From assembly GCA_902826095.1 (NCBI GenBank), contig CADEDN010000007.1:62001-126000 (forward strand): a DNA stretch of 64,000 nt, read 5' to 3'. Of the stretch, positions 1 to 7,582 are shown piece after piece. The notes beneath the pieces are model-generated. The model worked only from the letters and a program-made list of their open reading frames with translations, searched no databases and was not told the origin of the DNA. Within the stretch, counting starts at the first letter, position 1. Every line of letters starts with the position of its first letter. Source of the DNA: an uncultured Alphaproteobacteria bacterium. GTDB lineage: Bacteria; Pseudomonadota; Alphaproteobacteria; Caulobacterales; Parvularculaceae. The position numbers and the translations under genes are program-made.

Positions 1-507
1 CTGGCGCTCGGCGACGTCGAGCCTTGAGACCGTCGCTTTCTGGGAATTGTCGAACTGGACAGCGATCTGGCCGACAGCGCGCTCAAGGGCGCGCAGCGCT
101 TCGATTCTCTGGCGGTCGGTCGCCTTTGCTTCGAGCGCCTCGACCCGGGACTGGAGGGCGTCATCGCCGCCCGCCGCGCGCGGTTCCGAGCGTTCCAGGC
201 GCTGCAGCCTTTCGACAGCGCCGCCGAGGCTGCGGGCCAGCGTTTCAACCGCTTCGGCGCCTTTTGATTCCGAGTGGGCGATGCGCCGGCTAAGGTGCTC
301 AATCGCCGCGGCGAGGTCGCGCGTCCGCAGCCCTTCGATCTCGCCTTCGGTCGGCGCGGCGTTCGGGTCGCCGGCGGTGTAGATGATCTGGTTCAGCCAT
401 TCCCCCACGGTCATTCCCTCGCGCTGCGCCGCCGCCTTGGCGGTCTCGCGCGCGTCCCTTTCAATGCCCTTAACGCTCCAGGGGGCGTTCGATTTCATGG
501 CGTCCAT
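1..507 (-). CDS. PodJ-like polar localization factor, N-terminal part (runs off left edge)
   Basis: An open frame reads leftward off the window with no stop, so only the first 169 codons are visible. The N-terminus carries the motif APWSVKGIERDARETAK followed by GMTVGEWLN, which is the opening signature of alphaproteobacterial PodJ/PodJL-type polarity proteins. After it comes an Ala/Glu/Arg-rich stretch with long charged helices (roughly residues 70-169), consistent with the coiled coil of that family. In Caulobacter PodJ is a membrane-anchored polar scaffold; that role here is inferred by family. Two ATGs lie nearby (507 and 498, in frame) and neither has a strong Shine-Dalgarno. A consensus CtrA site lies about 170 bp upstream. 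The C-terminal domains (Sel1, SPOR or peptidoglycan-binding) are outside the window. Confidence 0.8.
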   Translation of the reverse strand, partial: MDAMKSNAPWSVKGIERDARETAKAAAQREGMTVGEWLNQIIYTAGDPNAAPTEGEIEGLRTRDLAAAIEHLSRRIAHSESKGAEAVETLARSLGGAVERLQRLERSEPRAAGGDDALQSRVEALEAKATDRQRIEALRALERAVGQIAVQFDNSQKATVSRLDVAERQ

Positions 508-811
508 CACCAGAATGTCCCGGGGGCGTCCCCCCTTGATTGCGCGCGCGCCGCAGCCGGATCAGGGCCCTCGCAGGATTGCCGGCTCACGATAATCAAC
601 CTGCGGTAAGGTGCTTCGCGCGGAGCGCAAAGGGTTAAAAAGCGATTCCAAGGGGGTACAACATCGCCAACGTGGTTAAGGCCGCGTTAAAACTTTCCAC
701 AGCGCGGATGTGCGGGCGGCGCTTTACGGGCAAGGCCCCTGCCCACACATTGGGAAAGCCTGCGGCAGCCAATGCGGCTCGCGGGGCCGCGCCGGAAAAA
801 GAGGAACGCCG
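508..811. other. Divergent intergenic region between podJ-like gene and acyl-CoA dehydrogenase
   Basis: This 304-bp gene-free stretch separates two divergent genes. It holds a CtrA-type box at 675-690 and a GGGCA/TGCCC hairpin near 730-746. The ribosome-binding site of the downstream gene (GAGGAA at 801-806) lies at its right end. Open frames crossing it show no family resemblance. Confidence 0.6.
675..690 (-). promoter_or_regulatory. CtrA-box (TTAA-N7-TTAAC)
   Basis: Read on the minus strand the sequence is TTAA-CGCGGCC-TTAAC, an exact match to the CtrA full-site consensus TTAA-N7-TTAAC of alphaproteobacteria. It is oriented toward the podJ-like gene whose start is about 170 bp away, and it also lies about 120 bp upstream of the divergent acyl-CoA dehydrogenase. 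Cell-cycle control of podJ by CtrA, GcrA and DnaA is established in Caulobacter; control here is inferred. Confidence 0.55.
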
Positions 812-2602
812 ATGACCGTCTATAATGCGCCCCTTCGCGACATGCAGTTCGTCCTCCATGACGTTCTCGGGATCGCCCGATATTCAAATCTGCCGGGTTT
901 TGCCGACGCGACCCCCGATGTCGTCGACGCGATCCTTGAGGAAGGCGCCAAGCTCGCCGCGAATGTCCTTCACCCGCTCAACCAGTCGGGAGACCATGAG
1001 GGCTGCACCCGCCATGCCGACGGCTCGGTGACGACGCCCAAGGGGTTCAAGGAAGCCTACGCCCAATTCCGCGAAGGCGGCTGGCAGGGCCTCTCGTTCG
1101 ATCCGGCCTATGGCGGACAGGGCCTTCCCTACATTCTCGCGGTCGCCTTCAACGAAATGGTTTCGGCGGCGAACATGGCGTTCGGCATGTATCCGGGCCT
1201 CGCGCGCGGCGCCGCGGACGCCATCTACGAGCACGGGACTGACGAACAAAAGTCGACTTTTCTGCCGAAAATGATCTCCGGCGAATGGGGCGGCACGATG
1301 AATCTCACCGAGCCGCATTGCGGCACGGATCTTGGCATGTTGCGAAGCAAGGCGATCCCGAACGCCGACGGCTCCTACAAGATCAGCGGCCAGAAGATTT
1401 TCATCTCGGCCGGCGAGCACGACCTCACGAGCAACATCATCCACCTCGTCCTTGCGCGCATCGAAGGCGCGCCGGAAGGCGTCAAGGGCATTTCACTCTT
1501 TATCGTGCCGAAATTCCTCATCGACAAGGACGGCTCGCTCGGGAAACGCAACGGCGTTTCCTGCGGCAAGATCGAAGAGAAGATGGGCATTCACGCCAAC
1601 TCGACCTGCGTCATGAATTACGACGAGGCGCAAGGCTGGCTTCTCGGCGAGGAACACAAGGGCCTCAAGGCGATGTTCGTGATGATGAACGAAGCGCGAT
1701 TGGGCGTCGGCCTGCAGGGGCTCGCGATATCGGAGGTCGCCTATCAGAACGGCGCCGCCTATGCGAAAGACCGCATTCAGGGCCGCTCGCTGTCGGGCGC
1801 GAAAGCGCCGGACAAAGCCGCCGACCCGATCATCGTCCACCCCGACGTCCGGCGCATGCTGCTCGAACAGAAAGCGACGCTCGAAGGCGGCCGGGCGTGG
1901 ATGTACTGGTCGGCGCTGCATGCGGACCTTCTCCACAAGTCGCAGGACCCCGCCGAACGTCAGAAGGCGGATGATTATCTCGGCCTGATGACGCCAGTGC
2001 TCAAGGGCTATCTCACCGACAAGGGCTACGCGCACGCGACCAACGCGCAGCAGGTTCTCGGCGGCCATGGCTATATCGGCGAGTGGGGTATGGAGCAGTT
2101 CGTGCGCGACGCCAGGATCGCGATGATTTATGAAGGCGCGAACGGCATCCAGGCGCTCGATCTTGTGGGGCGCAAATTGCCGAAGGACGGCGGCCGCGCG
2201 CTGCAGACTTTTTTCGCCGAGATCGACCAGTTTATCGCCGACAATCAAAGCGAGCCGGCGATGAAACCGTTCCTCGACGGCCTCGCGGCGGCAAAGGCGG
2301 ATGTCGGCGACGCGACCGGGTGGCTGATGCAGAACGCATTCTCAAACCCCGACAACGCCGGCGCCGGATCGATGGACTATCTCCACATGTTCGGGCTCTT
2401 GTGCCTCGCCTTCGGCTGGGCGCAGCTCGCAAAGGCGGCGATCGCCAAACAAAAGACAGGCGACAAGGACCCGTTCTACGCCAACAAGCTCGCGACCGGG
2501 AAATTCTTCCTGGCGCGCATGCTCCCCGATACGAAATCGCATTTGGCGAAACTCAAGACGGGCGCCGAGCCAGTGATGGCGCTTGCGGCGGAGGCGTTTT
2601 GA
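812..2602 (+). CDS. Acyl-CoA dehydrogenase, long DmdC-type
   Basis: The 596-residue product is a flavin acyl-CoA dehydrogenase of the long subfamily that includes 3-methylmercaptopropionyl-CoA dehydrogenase DmdC and fatty acyl-CoA dehydrogenases with an extra C-terminal domain. The N-terminal domain is followed by NLTEPHCGTDLGM (FAD/substrate region), and MIYEGANGIQ near residue 441 supplies the expected catalytic glutamate. The start at 812 is chosen because GAGGAA lies 6 nt upstream; the open frame extends further up but lacks support there. The substrate cannot be fixed from sequence; generic beta-oxidation or DMSP demethylation are both possible. The last 28 codons are duplicated beyond the neighbouring fic gene (4072-4155), so the current 3' end may have been supplied by an insertion. 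Confidence 0.9.
   Translation: MTVYNAPLRDMQFVLHDVLGIARYSNLPGFADATPDVVDAILEEGAKLAANVLHPLNQSGDHEGCTRHADGSVTTPKGFKEAYAQFREGGWQGLSFDPAYGGQGLPYILAVAFNEMVSAANMAFGMYPGLARGAADAIYEHGTDEQKSTFLPKMISGEWGGTMNLTEPHCGTDLGMLRSKAIPNADGSYKISGQKIFISAGEHDLTSNIIHLVLARIEGAPEGVKGISLFIVPKFLIDKDGSLGKRNGVSCGKIEEKMGIHANSTCVMNYDEAQGWLLGEEHKGLKAMFVMMNEARLGVGLQGLAISEVAYQNGAAYAKDRIQGRSLSGAKAPDKAADPIIVHPDVRRMLLEQKATLEGGRAWMYWSALHADLLHKSQDPAERQKADDYLGLMTPVLKGYLTDKGYAHATNAQQVLGGHGYIGEWGMEQFVRDARIAMIYEGANGIQALDLVGRKLPKDGGRALQTFFAEIDQFIADNQSEPAMKPFLDGLAAAKADVGDATGWLMQNAFSNPDNAGAGSMDYLHMFGLLCLAFGWAQLAKAAIAKQKTGDKDPFYANKLATGKFFLARMLPDTKSHLAKLKTGAEPVMALAAEAF
2519..2602 (+). repeat. Direct repeat, copy 1 (tail of acyl-CoA dehydrogenase)
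   Basis: These 84 bp encode the last 27 residues and stop of the acyl-CoA dehydrogenase. They recur at 4072-4155 with about nine differences. Within them a 28-bp block around AAATCGCATTTGGCGAAAC is identical between copies. The two copies bracket the fic gene and its control region. Confidence 0.9.
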
Positions 2603-2844
2603 GGGGGCGGGCATTCGACATACGCGCAGGATGGAGACCATCTCGATTTGGCGCGGGACGATTGCTGGCAATCGGCCGGAAGATCGGCCAAATTGGATTA
2701 TTCTATTAGTAAAAACATACTATTAGAATAACAGTGATCGGCCATTGCGAGCTGGCCGCCAAGCGGCTATGATCGGCCAAGAGATCGGCCAACTAACCTC
2801 TTTTTTGGCCTCAACCTATTGAAAAACAGGATAAAATCTCAGCG
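2603..2844 (+). promoter_or_regulatory. fic upstream region with repeated GATCGGCCA operator-like motifs
   Basis: This region is visibly less GC-rich than its surroundings. It carries four exact GATCGGCCA copies (2682-2690, 2736-2744, 2771-2779, 2783-2791) plus AATCGGCCG at 2670-2678. A sixth variant, AATCGGCCA, overlaps codons 2-4 of fic (2849-2857). An AT-rich inverted repeat sits among them. Repeated half-sites around a start codon are typical of an autoregulated gene, and the Fic protein itself ends in a winged-helix-like domain. No other gene lies here. Confidence 0.5.
2700..2729. promoter_or_regulatory. 12-bp AT-rich inverted repeat in the fic upstream region
   Basis: The arms ATTCTATTAGTA (2700-2711) and TACTATTAGAAT (2718-2729) are inverted repeats with one mismatch and a 6-nt spacer. 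The composition is far more AT-rich than the rest of the window. It could be an operator or the core promoter of the fic islet. No T-run follows, so a terminator is unlikely. Confidence 0.45.
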
Positions 2845-4053
2845 ATGGAATCGGCCAAATGGCTCATCGAAGCGGCGACCCGGATTGAACCGGCCCGGCT
2901 CGCGGACGCGCCGGAGGCGATCGCCAACCTGATTGCGGAATTGTCCACCGCGAGCGCCAGGCTCGGGGCAAGGCTTCACCCGACGACCGCCGCCAATCTC
3001 GCCGGCGCGGTACGTCTTATGAATTGCTATTACAGCAATCTGATCGAAGGCCATAACACCCGTCCCCGCGACATCGAAAAAGCCATGGCGGGCGAATTCG
3101 ACGCCAGTGAAGATCGCCGTAATTTGCAGTTGGAGGCGCTCGCCCATATCCGGATACAAGAGTCGATCGATCTTATGGCTGCAGAAAATCGGCTGCCTGA
3201 GCCGGCCTCGGAGGACTTCATCCGGCGGCTGCACAGAGAATTCTACAAGGACGCGCCGCTCTCCCTGCGGACGATCTCCAGCGAGCACTCAACTTTCGTG
3301 ATGGAGCCTGGCGAATGGCGCTCGGCGCCAGGCCACGATGTTGCGGTCGGCCGGCACATTCCGCCGTCGAGCGAACGTGTCGGCGACTTCATGGCGCATT
3401 TTGCAAGCAGGTATCGTTTTGAGGGGCTGGGCGCCGGCGCAAGGATCATGACGATTGCGGCGGCGCATCATCGCTTCAACTATATTCATCCGTTCCCGGA
3501 TGGAAATGGCCGTGTCAGCCGCCTGATGAGCCACGCGATGGCGTTGAAGGCCGGGATCGGCGCGCACGGACTTTGGTCGGTGTCGCGCGGCCTGGCCCGC
3601 GGCCTTGACAGCCGCACGGACTACAAACGGATGATGGATCATGCGGATTCGCCGCGTCAGGGCGACCTTGACGGAAGGGGCAATCTGTCGGAGCGCGCGC
3701 TCAAGGAATTTACGGCGTGGTTTCTCGCTGTCTGCCTCGATCAGGTGAGATTCATGTCGGATCTCTTTGATCTCGAATCGCTTGGCGAGCGCCTTCGACG
3801 CTATGTCGACCGAGAAAGCGGATTGAAACCGGAAGCGGCGCGCCTGTTGACCGAAGCGTTGCTGCGCGGACAAATCGTGCGCGGCGACGCGTCGCGCGCC
3901 GCCGGCTTGCCCGAGCGCACGTCGCGCCGCCTACTTAATGACCTTGTCGCAAGGGGACTGCTCGCATCGGAGACGGCGAAGGGCCCGGTCTCGTTACGAT
4001 TCCCGATTGATGCGCTCGACCTTCTGTTTCCGCGGCTCTATTCGGAATCATGA
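2845..4053 (+). CDS. Fic-domain protein (AMPylase-type toxin) with C-terminal winged helix
   Basis: The 402-residue product has the canonical Fic catalytic motif HPFPDGNGR at residues 215-223, the signature of enzymes that transfer AMP or another nucleotide to protein hydroxyls. An inhibitory-helix motif [S/T]xxxE[G/N] is present as SNLIEG at 64-69, so this is the class II arrangement in which the same chain carries its own antitoxin helix. The C-terminal third (about 325-395) reads as a winged helix-turn-helix. The gene stands alone between duplicated tails of the neighbouring acyl-CoA dehydrogenase, downstream of repeated GATCGGCCA motifs, which suggests an acquired, self-regulating islet. 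The start at 2845 has only weak ribosome-binding support. Target protein unknown. Confidence 0.92.
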   Translation: MESAKWLIEAATRIEPARLADAPEAIANLIAELSTASARLGARLHPTTAANLAGAVRLMNCYYSNLIEGHNTRPRDIEKAMAGEFDASEDRRNLQLEALAHIRIQESIDLMAAENRLPEPASEDFIRRLHREFYKDAPLSLRTISSEHSTFVMEPGEWRSAPGHDVAVGRHIPPSSERVGDFMAHFASRYRFEGLGAGARIMTIAAAHHRFNYIHPFPDGNGRVSRLMSHAMALKAGIGAHGLWSVSRGLARGLDSRTDYKRMMDHADSPRQGDLDGRGNLSERALKEFTAWFLAVCLDQVRFMSDLFDLESLGERLRRYVDRESGLKPEAARLLTEALLRGQIVRGDASRAAGLPERTSRRLLNDLVARGLLASETAKGPVSLRFPIDALDLLFPRLYSES

Positions 4054-4071
4054 TCCGGCGGTCTCGCTCGG

Positions 4072-4155
4072 ATGCTCCCCAACCCGAAATCGCATTTGGC
4101 GAAACTCAAGACCGGCGCCGAGCCGGTGATGACGCTCGCGGCGGAGGCGTTTTAG
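4072..4155 (+). pseudogene. Displaced duplicate of the acyl-CoA dehydrogenase 3' end
   Basis: This fragment encodes a 27-residue peptide beginning MLPNPKSHLAKLK and ending AAEAF plus a TAG stop, matching the last 27 codons of the gene ending at 2602, whose stop is TGA. About nine of 84 bases differ, and most of the codon differences are silent. It lies 18 bp downstream of the fic stop and 51 bp upstream of a good rho-independent terminator. This suggests it is the original gene tail with its original terminator, cut off by insertion of the fic islet. It is not expected to be translated. Confidence 0.85.
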
Positions 4156-4206
4156 CGCGGCGAATCGCAATGGAGGGCCCTTTCAGGGGGGCGGATTTTT
4201 TGTGGG

Positions 4207-4232
4207 GGCGGCGCCAGCGCCGCCTCTTTTTT
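4207..4232 (+). terminator. Rho-independent terminator
   Basis: A perfect 8-bp stem GGCGGCGC/GCGCCGCC (4207-4214 with 4217-4224) is followed by TCTTTTTT. It lies just beyond the displaced acyl-CoA dehydrogenase tail and before the DUF885 lipoprotein gene. It would terminate fic transcription today and probably served the dehydrogenase before the insertion. Confidence 0.8.
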
Positions 4233-4326
4233 CGTCAGGCGGCCTCCTTCCCGCGCTGGCCCGGTTTGCGGCGGCGCGCGTTCCACACTAGCGTCTCGCG
4301 CCTTCACCTCAAAAAAGGGCCCATCC

Positions 4327-6195
4327 ATGCGCCGCCGAACCACCCGCCGCCTGACGCTAATTCTGCTCGCCTCCGTCTCGCTCGCCGCCTGCGGCAAGAA
4401 GGAGGCTGCGGCGCCCGCCGCCCCCGTCGCCGCCGCGCCGACGGCGGAAGAAATCGCCGCCGAGAGCGACCGCCTCAACAAATGGTTCGACGCCAAGTTC
4501 GAGGAGCAGCTCGACTTTTCGCCGATCCAGCGCACCTTTCTCGGCGAGAAGAAAGACTACGACAAGATCGACGATTTGTCGGAAGCCGCGCAGGACGCGC
4601 GGCTTGAATGGGCGCGCGCGAGCGTTGAGGAAATGAAGTCGACCTTTGATTACGCGACGCTGTCGCCGGAGGCGCGGACGTCATGGGATGTCTGGGTCGA
4701 CCAGTATGAGCGCGCCGCGCGCGCCAACGAATTCCGCCGCAACCAATATGTCTTCACGCAGATGCAAGGCGCGCAGGCGTTCCTGCCGCAATTCCTGATC
4801 GTCTTCCACAAGGTGGATGAGCCATCGGACATGGACGCCTATGTCGCCCGCATCGGCGGCGTCGCGCGCGCGATCGATCAGCTCCTCGATCAGGCGAAAG
4901 CCAACGCCGCCGCCGGGACGCGCCCGCCGCGCTTTGCTTATGACGGCGTCATCGCGCAATCGAAGAACGTCGTCGCCGGCGCGCCCTTCGCCGCCGGGCC
5001 CGACAGCCCGGTTCTCGCCGACGCCAAGACCGAAATCAAAAATCTCCGCGACGCCGGCAAGATCGACGCGGCGAAGGCCGCCGAATTTGAGGCCGCCGCG
5101 CGCAAGGCGATCGTCGAAAAACTCGGGCCTTCCTATCAGGCGCTGATCGCGTGGTTCGAATCGGACCGGGCGAACGCCGATGAAGTCGCGACCGGCGTCG
5201 GCAAGCTGGCGAATGGCAAGGCGTTCTACGAAGAGCGGCTTTCCGCGAACACGACGACGGAGATGACGGCGGAAGAAATTCACGCCTTCGGCCTTGCGGA
5301 AGTCGCGCGTCTTCACGGCGAAATGGAGAAGATCAAGGACGCGGTCGGCTTCAAGGGCTCGCTCCAGGACTTCTTCAAGCACGTCCGCGAAGGCGACCAG
5401 TTCTTTTATCCGAATACGGATGAGGGCCGCCAGGCCTATATCGACGCGGCGACCGGGCATCTCGGCTTCATCAAGGCGAAGCTGTCGGACTATTTCGGCA
5501 TTCTCCCGAAGGCCGATCTCGTCGTGAAGCGCGTCGAGCCGTTCCGCGAACAAAAGGGCGCCGCGCAACATTATTTCCCGGGAACGCCGGATGGCTCACG
5601 CGACGGCGTTTATTATGCGCACATGACCGATATGCGCGATCTGCCGATCCCTCAGCTTGAGGTGATCGCCTATCATGAGGGCAATCCCGGCCATCACATG
5701 CAGATTTCGATCGCGCAGGAAGCGACGGGCGTCCCGAAGTTTAGAACGCAGGCGGGATACACGGCGTATTCAGAGGGCTGGGGCCTTTATTCGGAATATC
5801 TCGCCAAGGAGATGGGCGCATATCAGGATCCCTATTCCGATTTCGGGCGCCTTTCGTCGGAGCTCTGGCGCGCGATCCGGCTCGTCGTCGACACCGGCCT
5901 TCACGCCAAGGGATGGACCGAGCAGCAGGCGTTCGACTATTTCGCGGCGAACTCGCCCAACGCGCCGGCGGCGATCAAATCCGAGGTGCAGCGCTACATT
6001 GTCGTTCCGGGGCAGGCGACCGCCTACAAGATCGGCATGCGCAAGATTCAGGATTTGCGCGCGAGGGCGCAGTCTGAACTTGGCGACAAGTTCGACATGC
6101 GCGGTTTCCATGACGCCGTGCTCGGCGGCGGCGCGCTTCCTTTGAGCGTCCTTGAGCGCCGCGTCGACGAATGGATCGCGTCGAAGAAGGCTTGA
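4327..6195 (+). CDS. DUF885 family lipoprotein (putative metallopeptidase)
   Basis: The 622-residue product starts with an arginine-rich signal and a lipobox ending at Cys22 (SLAAC), so it is a predicted lipoprotein exposed to the periplasm. The body matches DUF885, a family distantly related to zinc carboxypeptidases. Its hallmark YHEGNPGHHMQ motif is present, with the first His near residue 450. A long Ala/Pro linker follows the lipidated Cys. The stop overlaps the start of the HAD gene by one base (TGATG), which implies a two-gene operon. The peptidase activity and substrate are inferred from the family only. Confidence 0.85.
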   Translation: MRRRTTRRLTLILLASVSLAACGKKEAAAPAAPVAAAPTAEEIAAESDRLNKWFDAKFEEQLDFSPIQRTFLGEKKDYDKIDDLSEAAQDARLEWARASVEEMKSTFDYATLSPEARTSWDVWVDQYERAARANEFRRNQYVFTQMQGAQAFLPQFLIVFHKVDEPSDMDAYVARIGGVARAIDQLLDQAKANAAAGTRPPRFAYDGVIAQSKNVVAGAPFAAGPDSPVLADAKTEIKNLRDAGKIDAAKAAEFEAAARKAIVEKLGPSYQALIAWFESDRANADEVATGVGKLANGKAFYEERLSANTTTEMTAEEIHAFGLAEVARLHGEMEKIKDAVGFKGSLQDFFKHVREGDQFFYPNTDEGRQAYIDAATGHLGFIKAKLSDYFGILPKADLVVKRVEPFREQKGAAQHYFPGTPDGSRDGVYYAHMTDMRDLPIPQLEVIAYHEGNPGHHMQISIAQEATGVPKFRTQAGYTAYSEGWGLYSEYLAKEMGAYQDPYSDFGRLSSELWRAIRLVVDTGLHAKGWTEQQAFDYFAANSPNAPAAIKSEVQRYIVVPGQATAYKIGMRKIQDLRARAQSELGDKFDMRGFHDAVLGGGALPLSVLERRVDEWIASKKA

Positions 6196-6794
6196 TGGCC
6201 TCTTCCGAAGTCCTTCTCTTCGACCTTGGCGGCGTCGTCGTCGACTTTCGCGGCGGCGAAGGCGCGCACGCCGCCGCCAGGGGCGCCTATTCGCTCGATT
6301 ATTGGCGGGCGAACTGGTGGCGGCTTCCCGAGCTTGACCGCCTGGAGCGCGGCGAGATCGCGCCGCTCGACTTCGCGGACGCCTTCATCGCCAGATGGGG
6401 TCTCGACATTGAGCGAGCGGACTTCGTCGAAGCGTTCAAACACTGGGTCGTCGGCGTGTTCGACGGCGTCCCGGCTTTATTGAGCGCTTTGCGCCAGCGT
6501 CATCGCCTCGCCTGCCTCAGCAACGTCAACCCCGCGCATTGGGAGCGCTGTATCGAACTCGGCGTGCCGGCGCTGTTCGACAAGCGCTACCTCTCGCATG
6601 AGATGGGGCTGCGCAAGCCGGAGCCGGAAATCTATCGGGCCGTCGCCGCCGATCTTGGCGTTTCGCCCGCTTCCATCCATTTCTTCGACGATGTTCCCGC
6701 CAATGTCGAGGCGGCGATCGCCGCCGGCATGCGCGCCACGCTCGTCGGCGACGGCGAAATCAGATCCGCGCTTGCGGCGAACGGATTGATCTGA
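6195..6794 (+). CDS. HAD-superfamily hydrolase (subfamily IA)
   Basis: The 199-residue product contains the four HAD motifs: FDLGGVVVDF at the N-terminus (nucleophile Asp), LSNVNPAH, RKPEPEIY, and FFDDVPANVEAA. It resembles the YihX-type sugar-phosphate phosphatases by motif and length. The ATG overlaps the stop of the DUF885 gene, so translation is probably coupled. The substrate is unknown and the reaction is assumed to be phosphate-ester hydrolysis in the cytoplasm. Confidence 0.88.
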   Translation: MASSEVLLFDLGGVVVDFRGGEGAHAAARGAYSLDYWRANWWRLPELDRLERGEIAPLDFADAFIARWGLDIERADFVEAFKHWVVGVFDGVPALLSALRQRHRLACLSNVNPAHWERCIELGVPALFDKRYLSHEMGLRKPEPEIYRAVAADLGVSPASIHFFDDVPANVEAAIAAGMRATLVGDGEIRSALAANGLI

Positions 6795-6815
6795 TCGAAC
6801 CGTCCGGCCGAGGTC

Positions 6816-7133
6816 CTAAACGCGCAATTCGCGCCATTCAGGGTGCCGGGCGAAGATCAGGTCGACGTAAGGGCAGACCGGATCGATTTTTCGGCCGCGA
6901 ATTCGGGCGTCATCGATCGCGCGCTTGACGAGCGCGAGGGCGACGCCGCCGCCGCGCGCTTCCTTTGGAACAAAGGTCGAATTGATGATCATTGCGTCGC
7001 CGGCGCCCAGCGAATAGGTCAGCTCGGCTTCGCCGGCCTTCGTATTCATCGAGTACCGGCCGCGATTGTTTTTTTCAGCGTGATCGATCTTGATCGCATC
7101 GTTCTTGGTTGCAGCGAATGATTTCGGGGGCAA
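6816..7133 (-). CDS. Small GNAT-type N-acetyltransferase (YidJ-like)
   Basis: The 105-residue product has the compact GNAT fold of COG2388 proteins. The strand with GEAELTYS is followed by INSTFVPKEARGGGVALALV, an acetyl-CoA-binding P-loop, then a C-terminal PVCPYVDLIFARHPEW motif typical of the group. There is no ATG. A TTG at 7133 is preceded by AGGGAG at good spacing, which decides the start. The start lies inside the 3' end of vsr, an 88-bp overlap. It forms a co-directional group with vsr and the cytosine methyltransferase. Substrate unknown. Confidence 0.78.
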   Translation of the reverse strand: MPPKSFAATKNDAIKIDHAEKNNRGRYSMNTKAGEAELTYSLGAGDAMIINSTFVPKEARGGGVALALVKRAIDDARIRGRKIDPVCPYVDLIFARHPEWRELRV

Positions 7134-7582
7134 CGCATTCTCCCTTGGGCTCTACGCGACATTAGCCACCCCGCTATCTTGTTGGCCTCTCCGGGTGAAT
7201 TTTTCAAGTCACATTCCCATGAAATTTTAACGAACCATCCGTGACGCCGCAGCGCAGCAATCGTTTTGCGGTCGCGTTCGACATTGCGCGCAATCTTCGC
7301 GCGCCAGTATTCGGCGTTGGTTTTCGGCGTCCGCCTTCCGCGCGGGCAGTGATGGCCGTGCCAGAAACATCCGTGCACGAATACAATGGCGCGATATTTC
7401 GGAAAAACGAGGTCCGGCGCGCCGGGCAGGGTCTTGACGTTCAGCCGATAGCGAAACCCCATCTTGTGCAGCGCGCGGCGGAGCGCGATTTCGGGCCCGG
7501 TGTCCTTGCCTTTGACCGCGCGCATGATCTCGGAGCGCTTTTGCGGGCTGAAAATGTCCGCGCGCTTCTTGCGGCGCGTCAC
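7046..7582 (-). CDS. vsr: Very-short-patch repair endonuclease Vsr
   Basis: The 178-residue product matches Vsr endonucleases, which nick at T:G mismatches created by deamination of 5-methylcytosine. It shows the N-terminal KRSEIMRAVKGKDTGPE, the PDLVFPKYRAIVFVHGCFWHGH core with the catalytic Asp, and the C-terminal WECDL segment. The GTG start at 7582 overlaps the methyltransferase stop (GTGA), the usual coupled dcm-vsr layout. It is about 30 residues longer than typical because the frame runs on into the GNAT gene without a stop. Confidence 0.92.
   Translation of the reverse strand: MTRRKKRADIFSPQKRSEIMRAVKGKDTGPEIALRRALHKMGFRYRLNVKTLPGAPDLVFPKYRAIVFVHGCFWHGHHCPRGRRTPKTNAEYWRAKIARNVERDRKTIAALRRHGWFVKISWECDLKNSPGEANKIAGWLMSRRAQGRMRCPRNHSLQPRTMRSRSITLKKTIAAGTR

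Noticed and set aside
1-609. Plus-strand frames at the left edge (89-111 codons)
   Set aside because: They are shadows of the minus-strand podJ-like gene, whose N-terminal motif is recognisable and whose frame runs off the window.
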